Below, in pieces: positions 1-7,926 of a DNA stretch of 64,000 bases; position 1 is the stretch's first letter, and each line of letters begins with the position of its first letter. A model generated the notes under the pieces. It was not told the origin of the DNA, made no database searches, and saw only the letters and a list, made by a program, of their open reading frames with translations. The translations under genes were made by a program, and so were the position numbers. The stretch covers positions 62,001 through 126,000 of the forward strand of contig CAJOIE010000006.1 of assembly GCA_905234605.1 (NCBI GenBank). Direction: 5' to 3'. Origin of the DNA: an uncultured Bacteroidaceae bacterium. GTDB lineage: Bacteria; Bacteroidota; Bacteroidia; Bacteroidales; Bacteroidaceae.

Positions 1-798
1 AGTCAGCCATGGGGCCGTATGCGGCAATGGTATGCCGTCGGACAGCTCGTCTTCGGGGGTGTCGGGGTCGTCCCATAGCAGCAGGCGGTCGAGGAGTTCG
101 GCATCGGTGAGTGGTGTGCTAAGGTCTTCACCCTCGGCAAAATACTCCTTCAGTCCGTCGCGGATGAGAGCTGTCAGCTCTGCCTTGCGTGTGGTGTCGA
201 CCATGTTCCAGCCCATGTGTCTGCCATCGCTGCGACGGAAGGTGTGGCCTGCCGAGATGGTGGAACCGTGGGCACCGCCTAAGTAGGTGTATAGCTGGGT
301 GGAGTAGGTGACGAAGGTGGCTGTCTGGTGCTCGGGGGCGGCACTGTAGTCGTTGGTGCATGTGACTTCCAGTCCCTCGCGCGCTGACTCGTCGACGTAG
401 GCTGTGAGATAGGCCATGCTGATGCGACCCACCGTGTCGAGCAGGACTGCTGGTGTGCGTGCAATGCCCTCTGGCAGTTTAATGGCAGAGGGCTCGTCCT
501 CGCCAAAGTATGGTTGGGCTGCCTGCACGAGCTCCGTCAGGAGGAAACGGCGTATGGAGTCGGCGAGTGCTGAGGTGTCGGCACTGGCTGGGAAGGCTAA
601 TCTCAGCGACACGTCCACCTGCGAGCCGATGACTTGCAGCGTGTCGGTGAAGGTGTAGCACTCGGTGGCAAAGGTGTCTGGGGCGAGCCCGATGCTATCC
701 TGCTGTCCGCCCTTGGGCTGACGGCATGAAGCAAAGAAGGTCGCACTGCTCACTGTGAGCAGTGCGACCAGCGTAGTGAGTAGTGGTCTCTTAACCAT
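1..798 (-). CDS. DUF3298/RsiV-like lipoprotein (3' end outside window)
   Basis: An open frame of 266 codons runs from an ATG at 798 to the left window edge without a stop, so the C-terminus is missing. The N-terminus has a basic start, a hydrophobic stretch and a lipobox ending FFASC, so it is a predicted outer-envelope lipoprotein. Near residue 174 it carries GGAHGS, the signature of the DUF3298/RsiV-type extracellular domain, followed by a dense acidic C-terminal part. It follows eda by 42 nt on the same strand. The family is thought to bind cell-wall or surface glycans, but no substrate can be read here. A 13-bp inverted repeat (740-768) lies in the signal-peptide codons. Confidence 0.75.
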   Translation of the reverse strand, partial: MVKRPLLTTLVALLTVSSATFFASCRQPKGGQQDSIGLAPDTFATECYTFTDTLQVIGSQVDVSLRLAFPASADTSALADSIRRFLLTELVQAAQPYFGEDEPSAIKLPEGIARTPAVLLDTVGRISMAYLTAYVDESAREGLEVTCTNDYSAAPEHQTATFVTYSTQLYTYLGGAHGSTISAGHTFRRSDGRHMGWNMVDTTRKAELTALIRDGLKEYFAEGEDLSTPLTDAELLDRLLLWDDPDTPEDELSDGIPLPHTAPWLT

Positions 799-840
799 GG
801 TAGCATTTGGATTGACCGTTATGTGTGCATGGCTATAGCC

Positions 841-1509
841 TCATGCACGCACCTCGGCGATGACGGCGAGGCACTCACGGCATTTGTCGGTGACATATTG
901 CCAGTCTTGAGCTGCGACACGCTCCTTGGGGAAGAGCTTGGAGCCCATGCCGACACAGAACACGCCTGCCTTGAACCAGGCACGCAGGTTGTCGGCCTCG
1001 GGGGCGACACCGCCCGTGACCATTATCTTAGACCAAGGCATAGGTGCCATGAGCCCCTTAACCATGTTGGGGCCGTAGACGTCGCCGGGGAAGAGCTTGG
1101 TGAGGTCGCAGCCGAGCTCCTGTGCCTTGCCTATCTCGCTCACGCTGCCACAGCCGGGGCAGTAGGGGACAAGGCGACGGTTGCACACGGGGGCAATATC
1201 GGGATTGAAGAGCGGGCCTACCACAAAGCATGCTCCCAACTGGATGTAGAGGGCAGCTGTAGGGGCATCGACCACGGAGCCTATGCCCAACGCCAGCTCG
1301 GGGCACTCCGTGGCGGCATACTTCACGCATTCGGCAAAGACCTCCTGTGCGAAGTCGCCACGATTAGTGAATTCGAAGGCGCGCACGCCGCCGTCGTAGC
1401 AGGCTTTGATGACGCGCTTTGCAACGTCGGTATCTTTATGGTAGAACACGGGCACCATTGGTGCCTCCTTGATTTTGGCCAGCACGGCCAGCTTGTCGAA
1501 CTTTGCCAT
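841..1509 (-). CDS. eda: KDPG/KHG aldolase
   Basis: 222 residues, the usual length for the class I aldolase that splits 2-keto-3-deoxy-6-phosphogluconate into pyruvate and glyceraldehyde-3-phosphate. The Schiff-base lysine is Lys138 in TKLFPG. Glu46 and Arg50 in FEFTNRG match the E. coli catalytic Glu45/Arg49. The phosphate-binding CPGCGSVSE segment is present. The start MAKFDK at 1509 is preferred to an in-frame ATG at 1575 because homologues begin here. It lies 149 nt downstream of kdgK, and the two catalyse consecutive steps, so the pair most likely serves uronate/ketogluconate catabolism rather than a full Entner-Doudoroff route. Confidence 0.93.
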   Translation of the reverse strand: MAKFDKLAVLAKIKEAPMVPVFYHKDTDVAKRVIKACYDGGVRAFEFTNRGDFAQEVFAECVKYAATECPELALGIGSVVDAPTAALYIQLGACFVVGPLFNPDIAPVCNRRLVPYCPGCGSVSEIGKAQELGCDLTKLFPGDVYGPNMVKGLMAPMPWSKIMVTGGVAPEADNLRAWFKAGVFCVGMGSKLFPKERVAAQDWQYVTDKCRECLAVIAEVRA

Positions 1510-1658
1510 AGGTGGATACGCCCCATTATAGCTCCCTGTAAGATGGAAAGCGGAATGATGTGAAATAAGGGGCAATTATTATAAAGGTGAAAAGGGTAGG
1601 GTGTTATGCTGTGAGCAGATGTTGGTGAAACACTCTCTACATGGTGCGGAACGGGCAT

Positions 1659-2693
1659 CTATCGCTGCACGCGGCCGTTGGCACTGCCTGCTGCGAGAGC
1701 CTCTACCTCGTCGGCGGTGACAAGGTTGAAGTCGCCGTTGATGGTGTGCTTGAGTGCGCTGGCTGCTACGGCAAACTCGAGGGCCTCGCCCTGTGTGGCC
1801 TTTGTGAGCAGGCCGTGGATGAGCCCGCCAGAGAAACTGTCGCCGCCGCCTACACGGTCTATGATGGGGTTGATGTCGTAGCGCTTGCTCTGGTAGAACT
1901 CTTTGCCGTCGTAGATGAGGGCCTTCCAGCCGTTGTGTGTGGCAGAGAAGCTTTCGCGCAATGTGGACACAACATATTTGAAGCCGAACTGGTCGCGCAT
2001 CTGGCGGAAGATGCCTTCGTAGCCTGCGGCATCGGTCTGTCCGCCCTCGACATCTGCATCGGGCTTGAAGCCTAAGCAGAGCTCCGCATCCTCCTCATTG
2101 CCGATGCAGACATCCACATACTGCATGAGAGGGCGCATCACGGAGATGGCTTTCTCGCTTGTCCACAGCTTCTTGCGGAAGTTGAGGTCAACGCTGACGG
2201 TCACGCCGTGGCGCTTGGCAGCTTCGCAGGCTCGCTGTGTGAGCAAGGCTGCCTTGTCGGAGATGGCTGGCGTGATGCCCGACCAGTGGAACCATTGTGC
2301 ACCGCCCATGATGGCATCGAAGTCGAAGTCGGCAACATCGGCCTCGGCAATGGATGAATGGGCACGGTCGTAGATGACCTTGGAAGGACGCATGGAAGCA
2401 CCTGTCTCGGCATAGTAGAGACCTATGCGGTCGCCGCCACGAGCCACGAAGCGTGTGTCCACGCCATAGCGGCGAAGGGCATTGACAGCAATCTGGCCTA
2501 TCTCGTGCTTGGGCAGTTTCGACACGAAGCAGGCATCGTGCCCATAGTTGGCAAGCGAGATGGCAACATTGGCCTCGCCGCCGCCTGGTATGATGCGGAA
2601 GCTCTCCGTCTGGATGAAACGGTCGTTGCCTTGGGGGGAGAGACGCAGCATGATTTCGCCCAGAGTGACAATCTTTGCCTTTGTAGTAGTCAT
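1659..2693 (-). CDS. kdgK: 2-keto-3-deoxygluconate kinase (PfkB family)
   Basis: 344 residues of a ribokinase-fold sugar kinase. The PfkB N-terminal signature is at residues 36-44 (PGGGEANVA). The C-terminal ATP/anion-hole signature GGGDS is at 282-286, with Asp285 as catalytic base. It phosphorylates 2-keto-3-deoxygluconate to the substrate of the next gene, eda. The start at 2693 (MTTTKAK) was chosen over an upstream ATG because the extension to 2852 would overlap the TPR gene by about 100 nt and has no kinase similarity. Specificity for KDG rather than another sugar is inferred from the eda neighbour. Confidence 0.9.
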   Translation of the reverse strand: MTTTKAKIVTLGEIMLRLSPQGNDRFIQTESFRIIPGGGEANVAISLANYGHDACFVSKLPKHEIGQIAVNALRRYGVDTRFVARGGDRIGLYYAETGASMRPSKVIYDRAHSSIAEADVADFDFDAIMGGAQWFHWSGITPAISDKAALLTQRACEAAKRHGVTVSVDLNFRKKLWTSEKAISVMRPLMQYVDVCIGNEEDAELCLGFKPDADVEGGQTDAAGYEGIFRQMRDQFGFKYVVSTLRESFSATHNGWKALIYDGKEFYQSKRYDINPIIDRVGGGDSFSGGLIHGLLTKATQGEALEFAVAASALKHTINGDFNLVTADEVEALAAGSANGRVQR

Positions 2694-2754
2694 ATTGTTG
2701 GGATTTGTGTGATTGGCAGGTGTGTGGGTAGTGCTGTCACAGTGACTCATGCGG

Positions 2755-4143
2755 TTACTTCTGGCGCCAGAACTCTTCCTCGGCACGTATCTCAGCCTGC
2801 TGGCGGTCGTACTCAGCCTTCTGGCGGGCATACTCGGCATTGTGGGCTTCAACGGTCTGGATGTTGGCCTTCAGGCGCTGTGCCTGACCGGCGAGGGTGA
2901 TGTCGGCAGCGGCGGCACGGTCGCAGTACTGCTTGGCCTCGGTGTATTTCTTTTCCTTGATGGCTATGTTGGCACGCTGTATGAAGCACTTGCCTTCAAG
3001 GTCGGGGTTATAGGCCAGTGCGCGGTCAAGATAGGCGTATGCGCTTGCATAGTCGCCAGCCTTGCGCATGGCGGCAGCGACGCGCAGGGCTATGATGCCC
3101 TTCTGTGCCTCGCTCTGGCAGAGCTCGATGGCATCGTTGTAGTAGCGCACGCTCTCGGCATTGCGGCCTTCCTTGTAGTACTTCTGTGCCGTGCCTATGG
3201 CCGACTCGTAGGTGGGCTGTATGTTGTAGGCATACTCGGCTGCGCGGTAATAGACGGGGTCGTCGTCGCAGTCGTTGGCGGCCATCAGGGTGAGGGCGCT
3301 CTTCAGGTAGGCCAGGTTGTCCTTGTTGGCTTCAATCTTGGGGCCGAAGATGGCGATAATCTGTTCGCGGTCGGCAGCGCGCGACTGGGCAAAGATGCCC
3401 TCGATGTTGTTCAGTGGCTGGTCGTATTCAGCGGCAATGCGTGCTGCACGCTCCGGGTCGCTCTCTTCCTTGGCCATCTGGAGCATCTTCTCGCAGAGCT
3501 CCTTGCTGTCGAGGTAGTCTTGCAGGAACTGTTCGCGGAAGCCGTTGTTGTCGGCCTGGTACTTGGCATAGCTGATGCGGAAGAAGATGTCGAGCATATA
3601 GCCTTTCACCTCACGGCCACCTGTCTGCTCCAGCAGGCGGTTGGCTGTGGCAAAGTGTGAGTAGGCATTGTCGATGGTGTAGCCTTCGGGGTCGGCCTGC
3701 GGGCCATAGACAGCGTAGCAGTAGGCCTTGGGGTAGACCACGTCGCCCTCTGTGGCTTGCAGGTGAGCCTTGGCAAACGAGTTGAGGCCGGCCAGGTTCT
3801 GCAGGCGAAGGTCGTAGAGGTGCATCAGCTCATCGAAGTATTGCTTCTTGAGGGCAGGGTCCTTCTCCTGAGTGATGAGTGTCTGGAGCATGTAGGAGCC
3901 GTCGGTGTAGATGCGCAGGTTGGCAAAGGGAGCCATCTCCATGATGGGCTTCCACACCTCGTAGGCCTCGGTGAACTGGTTGTTGGATATGTCCATATTG
4001 AACATGCTCAGATTGCGCCGTGTGTTGAGGCTGTCTTCGCCGTGGCCGATGCGGTCGTCAAGCGAGGTGCCTTCATACTGGGCTATGGCTGGCATGGCGA
4101 ATGTTGCTAATGCTATGGATAGGAACAGTTGTCTTGCTTTCAT
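2755..4143 (-). CDS. Periplasmic tetratricopeptide-repeat protein
   Basis: 462 residues beginning with a clear Sec signal peptide (MKARQLFLSIALATFAMPAIAQ). The mature part is almost wholly helical, with degenerate TPR units; the clearest are about residues 290-420, with repeated Y-A/Y pairs and A-x-x-Y-x-x-A spacing. The C-terminus is a charged, Gln/Glu-rich helix (about 425-462). It is probably a scaffold for a periplasmic complex; partners cannot be named. It lies 61 nt upstream of kdgK and may lead that transcript, but a functional link with sugar catabolism is not shown. Confidence 0.8.
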   Translation of the reverse strand: MKARQLFLSIALATFAMPAIAQYEGTSLDDRIGHGEDSLNTRRNLSMFNMDISNNQFTEAYEVWKPIMEMAPFANLRIYTDGSYMLQTLITQEKDPALKKQYFDELMHLYDLRLQNLAGLNSFAKAHLQATEGDVVYPKAYCYAVYGPQADPEGYTIDNAYSHFATANRLLEQTGGREVKGYMLDIFFRISYAKYQADNNGFREQFLQDYLDSKELCEKMLQMAKEESDPERAARIAAEYDQPLNNIEGIFAQSRAADREQIIAIFGPKIEANKDNLAYLKSALTLMAANDCDDDPVYYRAAEYAYNIQPTYESAIGTAQKYYKEGRNAESVRYYNDAIELCQSEAQKGIIALRVAAAMRKAGDYASAYAYLDRALAYNPDLEGKCFIQRANIAIKEKKYTEAKQYCDRAAAADITLAGQAQRLKANIQTVEAHNAEYARQKAEYDRQQAEIRAEEEFWRQK

Positions 4144-4192
4144 TGTAGTATGTGTGTTGATGGGTGGATATTTGTGTGTGGGGGTATATTGT

Positions 4193-4780
4193 TTAGACGG
4201 TTAGCTCGCTGAGAGGTTTAAGGCCCAGGTACTTGAACTGGAAGTTCTTGCCCTTGGCTGAGGGGAACTGGCTGCGGCGGTCGATGTCGTTGCGCTCCTG
4301 CAGATAGGTAATGATACGGTCGTAGCACTCCTGGGCACTGTGAGCCTTGACACGTGCGGTGAAGGTGGTGTCGCAGTAGTCGAACTTGCCTGTCTGGCGT
4401 GCCGGCACCACGCGCTTGAATGTAATCATGCCCTCATACCATCCCGGACGCTCGTCGGCCAGGCGCATCTTCACCTGCTCGCGGTAGCGTATCATGGGGG
4501 TGTCTTGAACCTCCTCGGCAGGTTGTTCTGCATTCTTGCCGTGCTGCTTGAATTCCTCTATGGTGGCTGCTGTCGTCTTAATAACTATAAAGTACACGCG
4601 TGCGCGTACCTTATATCTTTTAGGGTAGGGCATAGAGCTCTCGGCATATTGGCGGAAGTCGCTCTCAAACTGCGGGGTGACGGCGAGGCCAGGTATGGTG
4701 CGGATGAATGCAAGAGCTTCCTCCACTGTGTGTACAAGCACTTCGTCGTTGAAGTATCTGATGTAGTAATTCATGCTCAT
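4193..4780 (-). CDS. Conserved small protein, function unknown
   Basis: About 195 residues. I do not recognise a named domain, though the N-terminus (MNYYIRYFNDEVLVHTVEEA) has the look of a family restricted to Bacteroidales. It is soluble, mixed alpha/beta, with no signal peptide. An ATG at 4810 exists, but a TACCTTTG -7 box at 4812-4819 would place the transcript start near 4805. The start is therefore more likely 4780 (MSMNYY) or 4774 (MNYY). The gene is followed after 49 nt by the TPR gene. No function is proposed. Confidence 0.65.
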   Translation of the reverse strand: MSMNYYIRYFNDEVLVHTVEEALAFIRTIPGLAVTPQFESDFRQYAESSMPYPKRYKVRARVYFIVIKTTAATIEEFKQHGKNAEQPAEEVQDTPMIRYREQVKMRLADERPGWYEGMITFKRVVPARQTGKFDYCDTTFTARVKAHSAQECYDRIITYLQERNDIDRRSQFPSAKGKNFQFKYLGLKPLSELTV

Positions 4781-4811
4781 CAATAAGGTCTTACTTAAGT
4801 TCAATTCCATG

Positions 4812-4819
4812 CAAAGGTA
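4812..4819 (-). promoter_or_regulatory. Bacteroidales -7 box upstream of the 4193-4780 gene
   Basis: On the minus strand this reads TACCTTTG, matching the TAnnTTTG sigma-ABfr -7 consensus. No convincing TTTG lies at -33. Its position argues against the ATG at 4810 as the translation start. Confidence 0.45.
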
Positions 4820-4998
4820 GGGTTTTCTCGGGCAAGGTGCATGGCATTTAGGTTTTTTAAGGCATATGAGTTGAAAGAAGGTCGCGATGAGGGCTTTATC
4901 AAGCTTAAGGCTCCCACCGTGTGCTGTTCGGGGGAGCCTTATGCTGGATGTTGTGTCTTGAGTAGTGACGTGCAGCTGCCGGTGGTCAGGTCTGCGGC

Positions 4999-6456
4999 TT
5001 ATTTCTTTGCTGCCTTGGGTGCAGAAGCCTTCTTGGCGGGTGCTTTCTTCTCGGCAGCAGGTTGTTCCTTGGCTGGCTCTGCTTTCTTCGGCGCAGCCTT
5101 CTTGGTGGCTGCCTTCAGGGTTGCCGCATCTTTCACGGCAGGCTTGGCGTCGGCCTCTGGCTGCAGCTTGCTGAGTCGTGTCTGCAAGCGTGTTATCTCT
5201 GCGTCTTTCACGCTGATTTCATCGGCCTGGTTGCGGATGGTGGTGAGCAAGGCGTTGAGCTCGTCGTTCTCAATCTCCGAGGGATAGAGTGCATTGACAC
5301 GGTTGATGAAGTCGCCGAGGATGTTCATGTAGTTGGTGAAGGCGTCGTAGGGCGAGTCGTAGATGCCGCGATACATGCTCACGTTCATGGCTTTGGTGGT
5401 CATGAAACGGAAGTTGTTTGAGGCCTGAATGCGGTCCCAGTCTTGTGTGATGCGGCGGTCTTTGCAGATGAGCACACGCTCTGCCACGCTGTACAGCTTC
5501 TGGAATGCTTCGCGCTGCATCACGTTGCCTAACCAGCATGAGGTGTCGCGTTCCTCGTCGTTCCACGAGATGGGGTAGGCTACGTCGATCTGGCCTACGC
5601 TCTTGGTCTTGGCTATTATCTCGCTTGGTGTGGCAAACACGATGCCGCGCTCCTTGGCGCATGCAGGGAGTGCCTTGATGAACTCGAGTATGTTGGAACT
5701 CAGTGGCTGGTAGATACCGAGTGCGCACAGCTCCATGAATATGTTCACTATCTGTTCCTCTTCGGGCAGGGCTGCAATCCAGTCCATGTATGTGTCGGCA
5801 AAGAGTGGATATTCGTTCCATGAGGAGTTGTTGAAGCGGAGCGAGATGTCGTCGGAGAACTTGTAGTCGCGCAGCAGCAGCTTCAGGTTGGGGTTCTGGT
5901 TGCAGTGGTAGAGGAAGTGAGGGCTCTTCCAACCGAGGATGTGCTTTGCGCCTTCGGTCAGCATGCCCTTGAAGCCCATGCTTGCTGCCAGACCACCGAT
6001 GTCGTCGCTGTAGATGAGTGAGCTGTTGCGCAGCACTGTTGGTTTCTTGCCGAAGAGTTCCTTCATCTTCTTTGCCTGGCGGGTGACGTCGTCGCGGAAG
6101 ACATCCTCGTTGATGAGGGAGCTCAGGCCGTGGCTGTAGGGCTCGGCCAGGAACTCCACGCAGCCTGTCTCGTTGAGTTCTTGCAGCAGCTCGATGACCT
6201 CGGGCGAGTAGTTCTCTAACAGCTCGAGGGCAACGCCTGAGATGGAGAATGACACCTTGAAGGCCTTGCCATACATGTGGGCCATTTCGATGAATGTCTT
6301 CAGAGCCGGTATGTAGGAGCGTTCTGCCGTCTCGGTGATGGCGCGCTCGTTCTCGTAGTCGTCGAAGTAGTAGTGGTCCTTACCTATTTCGAAGAAACGG
6401 TAGCGCTTGAGATGCATGTTCTGATGTATCTCGAAGTATAAGCAGATTGTTTTCAT
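4999..6456 (-). CDS. Glycoside hydrolase family 57 alpha-amylase-type enzyme
   Basis: 485 residues, cytoplasmic (no signal peptide). Residues 1-400 form the GH57 barrel: MKTICLYFEIHQ at the N-terminus, then the AEPYSHGLSSL segment around residue 105, where the family's conserved acidic and histidine residues lie, and the YSDDIGG segment. Residues about 395-430 are a coiled-coil-like helix. The last 55 residues are a low-complexity Lys/Ala/Pro tail with repeated KKA and PAKK units, unusual for the enzyme and perhaps added for binding polyanions or glycogen particles. It sits last in a leftward cluster with a GT4 and a GH133 debranching enzyme, so it probably works in intracellular glycogen or maltodextrin turnover. 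Confidence 0.88.
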   Translation of the reverse strand: MKTICLYFEIHQNMHLKRYRFFEIGKDHYYFDDYENERAITETAERSYIPALKTFIEMAHMYGKAFKVSFSISGVALELLENYSPEVIELLQELNETGCVEFLAEPYSHGLSSLINEDVFRDDVTRQAKKMKELFGKKPTVLRNSSLIYSDDIGGLAASMGFKGMLTEGAKHILGWKSPHFLYHCNQNPNLKLLLRDYKFSDDISLRFNNSSWNEYPLFADTYMDWIAALPEEEQIVNIFMELCALGIYQPLSSNILEFIKALPACAKERGIVFATPSEIIAKTKSVGQIDVAYPISWNDEERDTSCWLGNVMQREAFQKLYSVAERVLICKDRRITQDWDRIQASNNFRFMTTKAMNVSMYRGIYDSPYDAFTNYMNILGDFINRVNALYPSEIENDELNALLTTIRNQADEISVKDAEITRLQTRLSKLQPEADAKPAVKDAATLKAATKKAAPKKAEPAKEQPAAEKKAPAKKASAPKAAKK

Positions 6457-6615
6457 GACGATTTAGTGGGAACCAGACACCCTTCACGCGTACCCTCGCG
6501 CTGTGATGGCGCAGTGCAGCTGAGAGGATGTCTACATGTTCATTGTTGAATTGTTAGTACCATTTATGTTTATTCTTGAATGGGTGGTCACTCCCTTGTG
6601 GAGAGCGATGGTCTC

Positions 6616-7893
6616 TTAATATCTGGCCAGGCACTGGTCGTAGAGCTTGCGTATGCGTTGCCCCACTTTCTCCCAGGTGATGCCGTCCACCTCTTTCTTG
6701 CCTTCCTCTTGCAGATATTTGTGCAGTGCTGGGTTGGTGCACAGGCTGTACATGGCGTCGGCCATGGCGTCGATGTCCCAGTAGTCGGTCTTGATGCATT
6801 TGTCGAGTATCTCGGCGCATCCGCTCTGCTTCGAGATGATGCTTGGCACGCCGCTCTGCATGGCTTCGAGTGGCGATATGCCGAAAGGTTCCGACACGGA
6901 TGGCATGACGTAGACATCTGAGTCGCGGAATGTCTCGAACACCTGCTTGCCTTTCATGAAGCCGGGGAAGTGGCAGCGGTCGGCAATGCCGTAGGCGGCG
7001 GCCATCTCGATCATGGCGTTCATCATGTCGCCCGAGCCGGCGAAGCAGAAGCGCACGTTCTGTGTGCGGTCGAGCACGCGGCGGGCTGCTTCGATGAAGT
7101 ATTCGGGACCTTTCTGCATGGTGATGCGTCCGAGGAAGGTGACCACCTTCTCCTTGCGGTCTTTGTATGGCAGACGCTTGTCTACAATCTCCTGCAGCTC
7201 GGGGGCGAGTGGGTAGACGGCGTTGTGCATGGCGAAGCACTTGGCGGGGTCTTGACCGTAGTGGTTGATGACGGTCTGTCGTGTGAGCTCCGACACGCAC
7301 ATGATGCAGTCGGCGTTGTCCATGCCGTTGCGCTCTATGCCGTAGACGGTGGGGTTCACGTTGCCGCGTGAGCGGTCGAAGTCGGTGGCGTGCACGTGTA
7401 TCACGAGCGGGCGTCCCGACACCTGCTTGGCGTGTATGCCGGCGGGGAAGGTGAGCCAGTCGTGGGCGTGGATGATGTCGAACTGTTCGGTGCGTGCCAC
7501 CACGCCTGCGATGATGGAGTAGTTGTTGATTTCCTCATTGAGGTTGGAGGGATAGCCGCCGGCAAACTCCATGCAACCCAGGTCGTTGACGTGCATGTAG
7601 TTGAAGTCGGCATAGAGGTGGTCGCGATAGCGGTAGTAGTCCTCCGGGGCCATGATGTTGCCCACGCGCTGCTGCACGTAGTCGTAGTTGACGTCGCGCC
7701 AGGCGATGGGCACGCAGTTCATGGCGATGAGCTTGGCTGCCGAGCGGTCCTCGTCGCCGAAGGGGCGGGGCAGGCACAGCAGGGTCTCGATGTCGCCCTG
7801 GGCTGCCAGTCCGTGTGTGATGCCGTAGTTGGCGGTGGCCAGTCCGCCGAACACGTGAGGTGGGTATTCCCATCCGAACATTAGTACTTTCAT
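6616..7893 (-). CDS. GT4-type glycosyltransferase, glycogen-synthase-like
   Basis: 425 residues with the two Rossmann domains of GT-B enzymes. The N-terminus MKVLMFGWEYPPHVFGGLA holds the glycine-rich nucleotide-sugar loop typical of glycogen/starch synthase relatives. The HDW motif (IIHAHDWLTFPAG) and the C-terminal donor-site E-x7-E motif (SEPFGISPLEAMQ) are present. It lies 33 nt downstream of the GH133 gene and 159 nt upstream of GH57. This three-gene layout recurs in Bacteroidales, and the gene is the likely glucan elongating enzyme. The donor (ADP- or UDP-glucose) cannot be told from sequence alone. Confidence 0.87.
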   Translation of the reverse strand: MKVLMFGWEYPPHVFGGLATANYGITHGLAAQGDIETLLCLPRPFGDEDRSAAKLIAMNCVPIAWRDVNYDYVQQRVGNIMAPEDYYRYRDHLYADFNYMHVNDLGCMEFAGGYPSNLNEEINNYSIIAGVVARTEQFDIIHAHDWLTFPAGIHAKQVSGRPLVIHVHATDFDRSRGNVNPTVYGIERNGMDNADCIMCVSELTRQTVINHYGQDPAKCFAMHNAVYPLAPELQEIVDKRLPYKDRKEKVVTFLGRITMQKGPEYFIEAARRVLDRTQNVRFCFAGSGDMMNAMIEMAAAYGIADRCHFPGFMKGKQVFETFRDSDVYVMPSVSEPFGISPLEAMQSGVPSIISKQSGCAEILDKCIKTDYWDIDAMADAMYSLCTNPALHKYLQEEGKKEVDGITWEKVGQRIRKLYDQCLARY

Positions 7894-7926
7894 AGTCGTT
7901 GCAGTGTAATGGGGTTCCTCCCGTGG

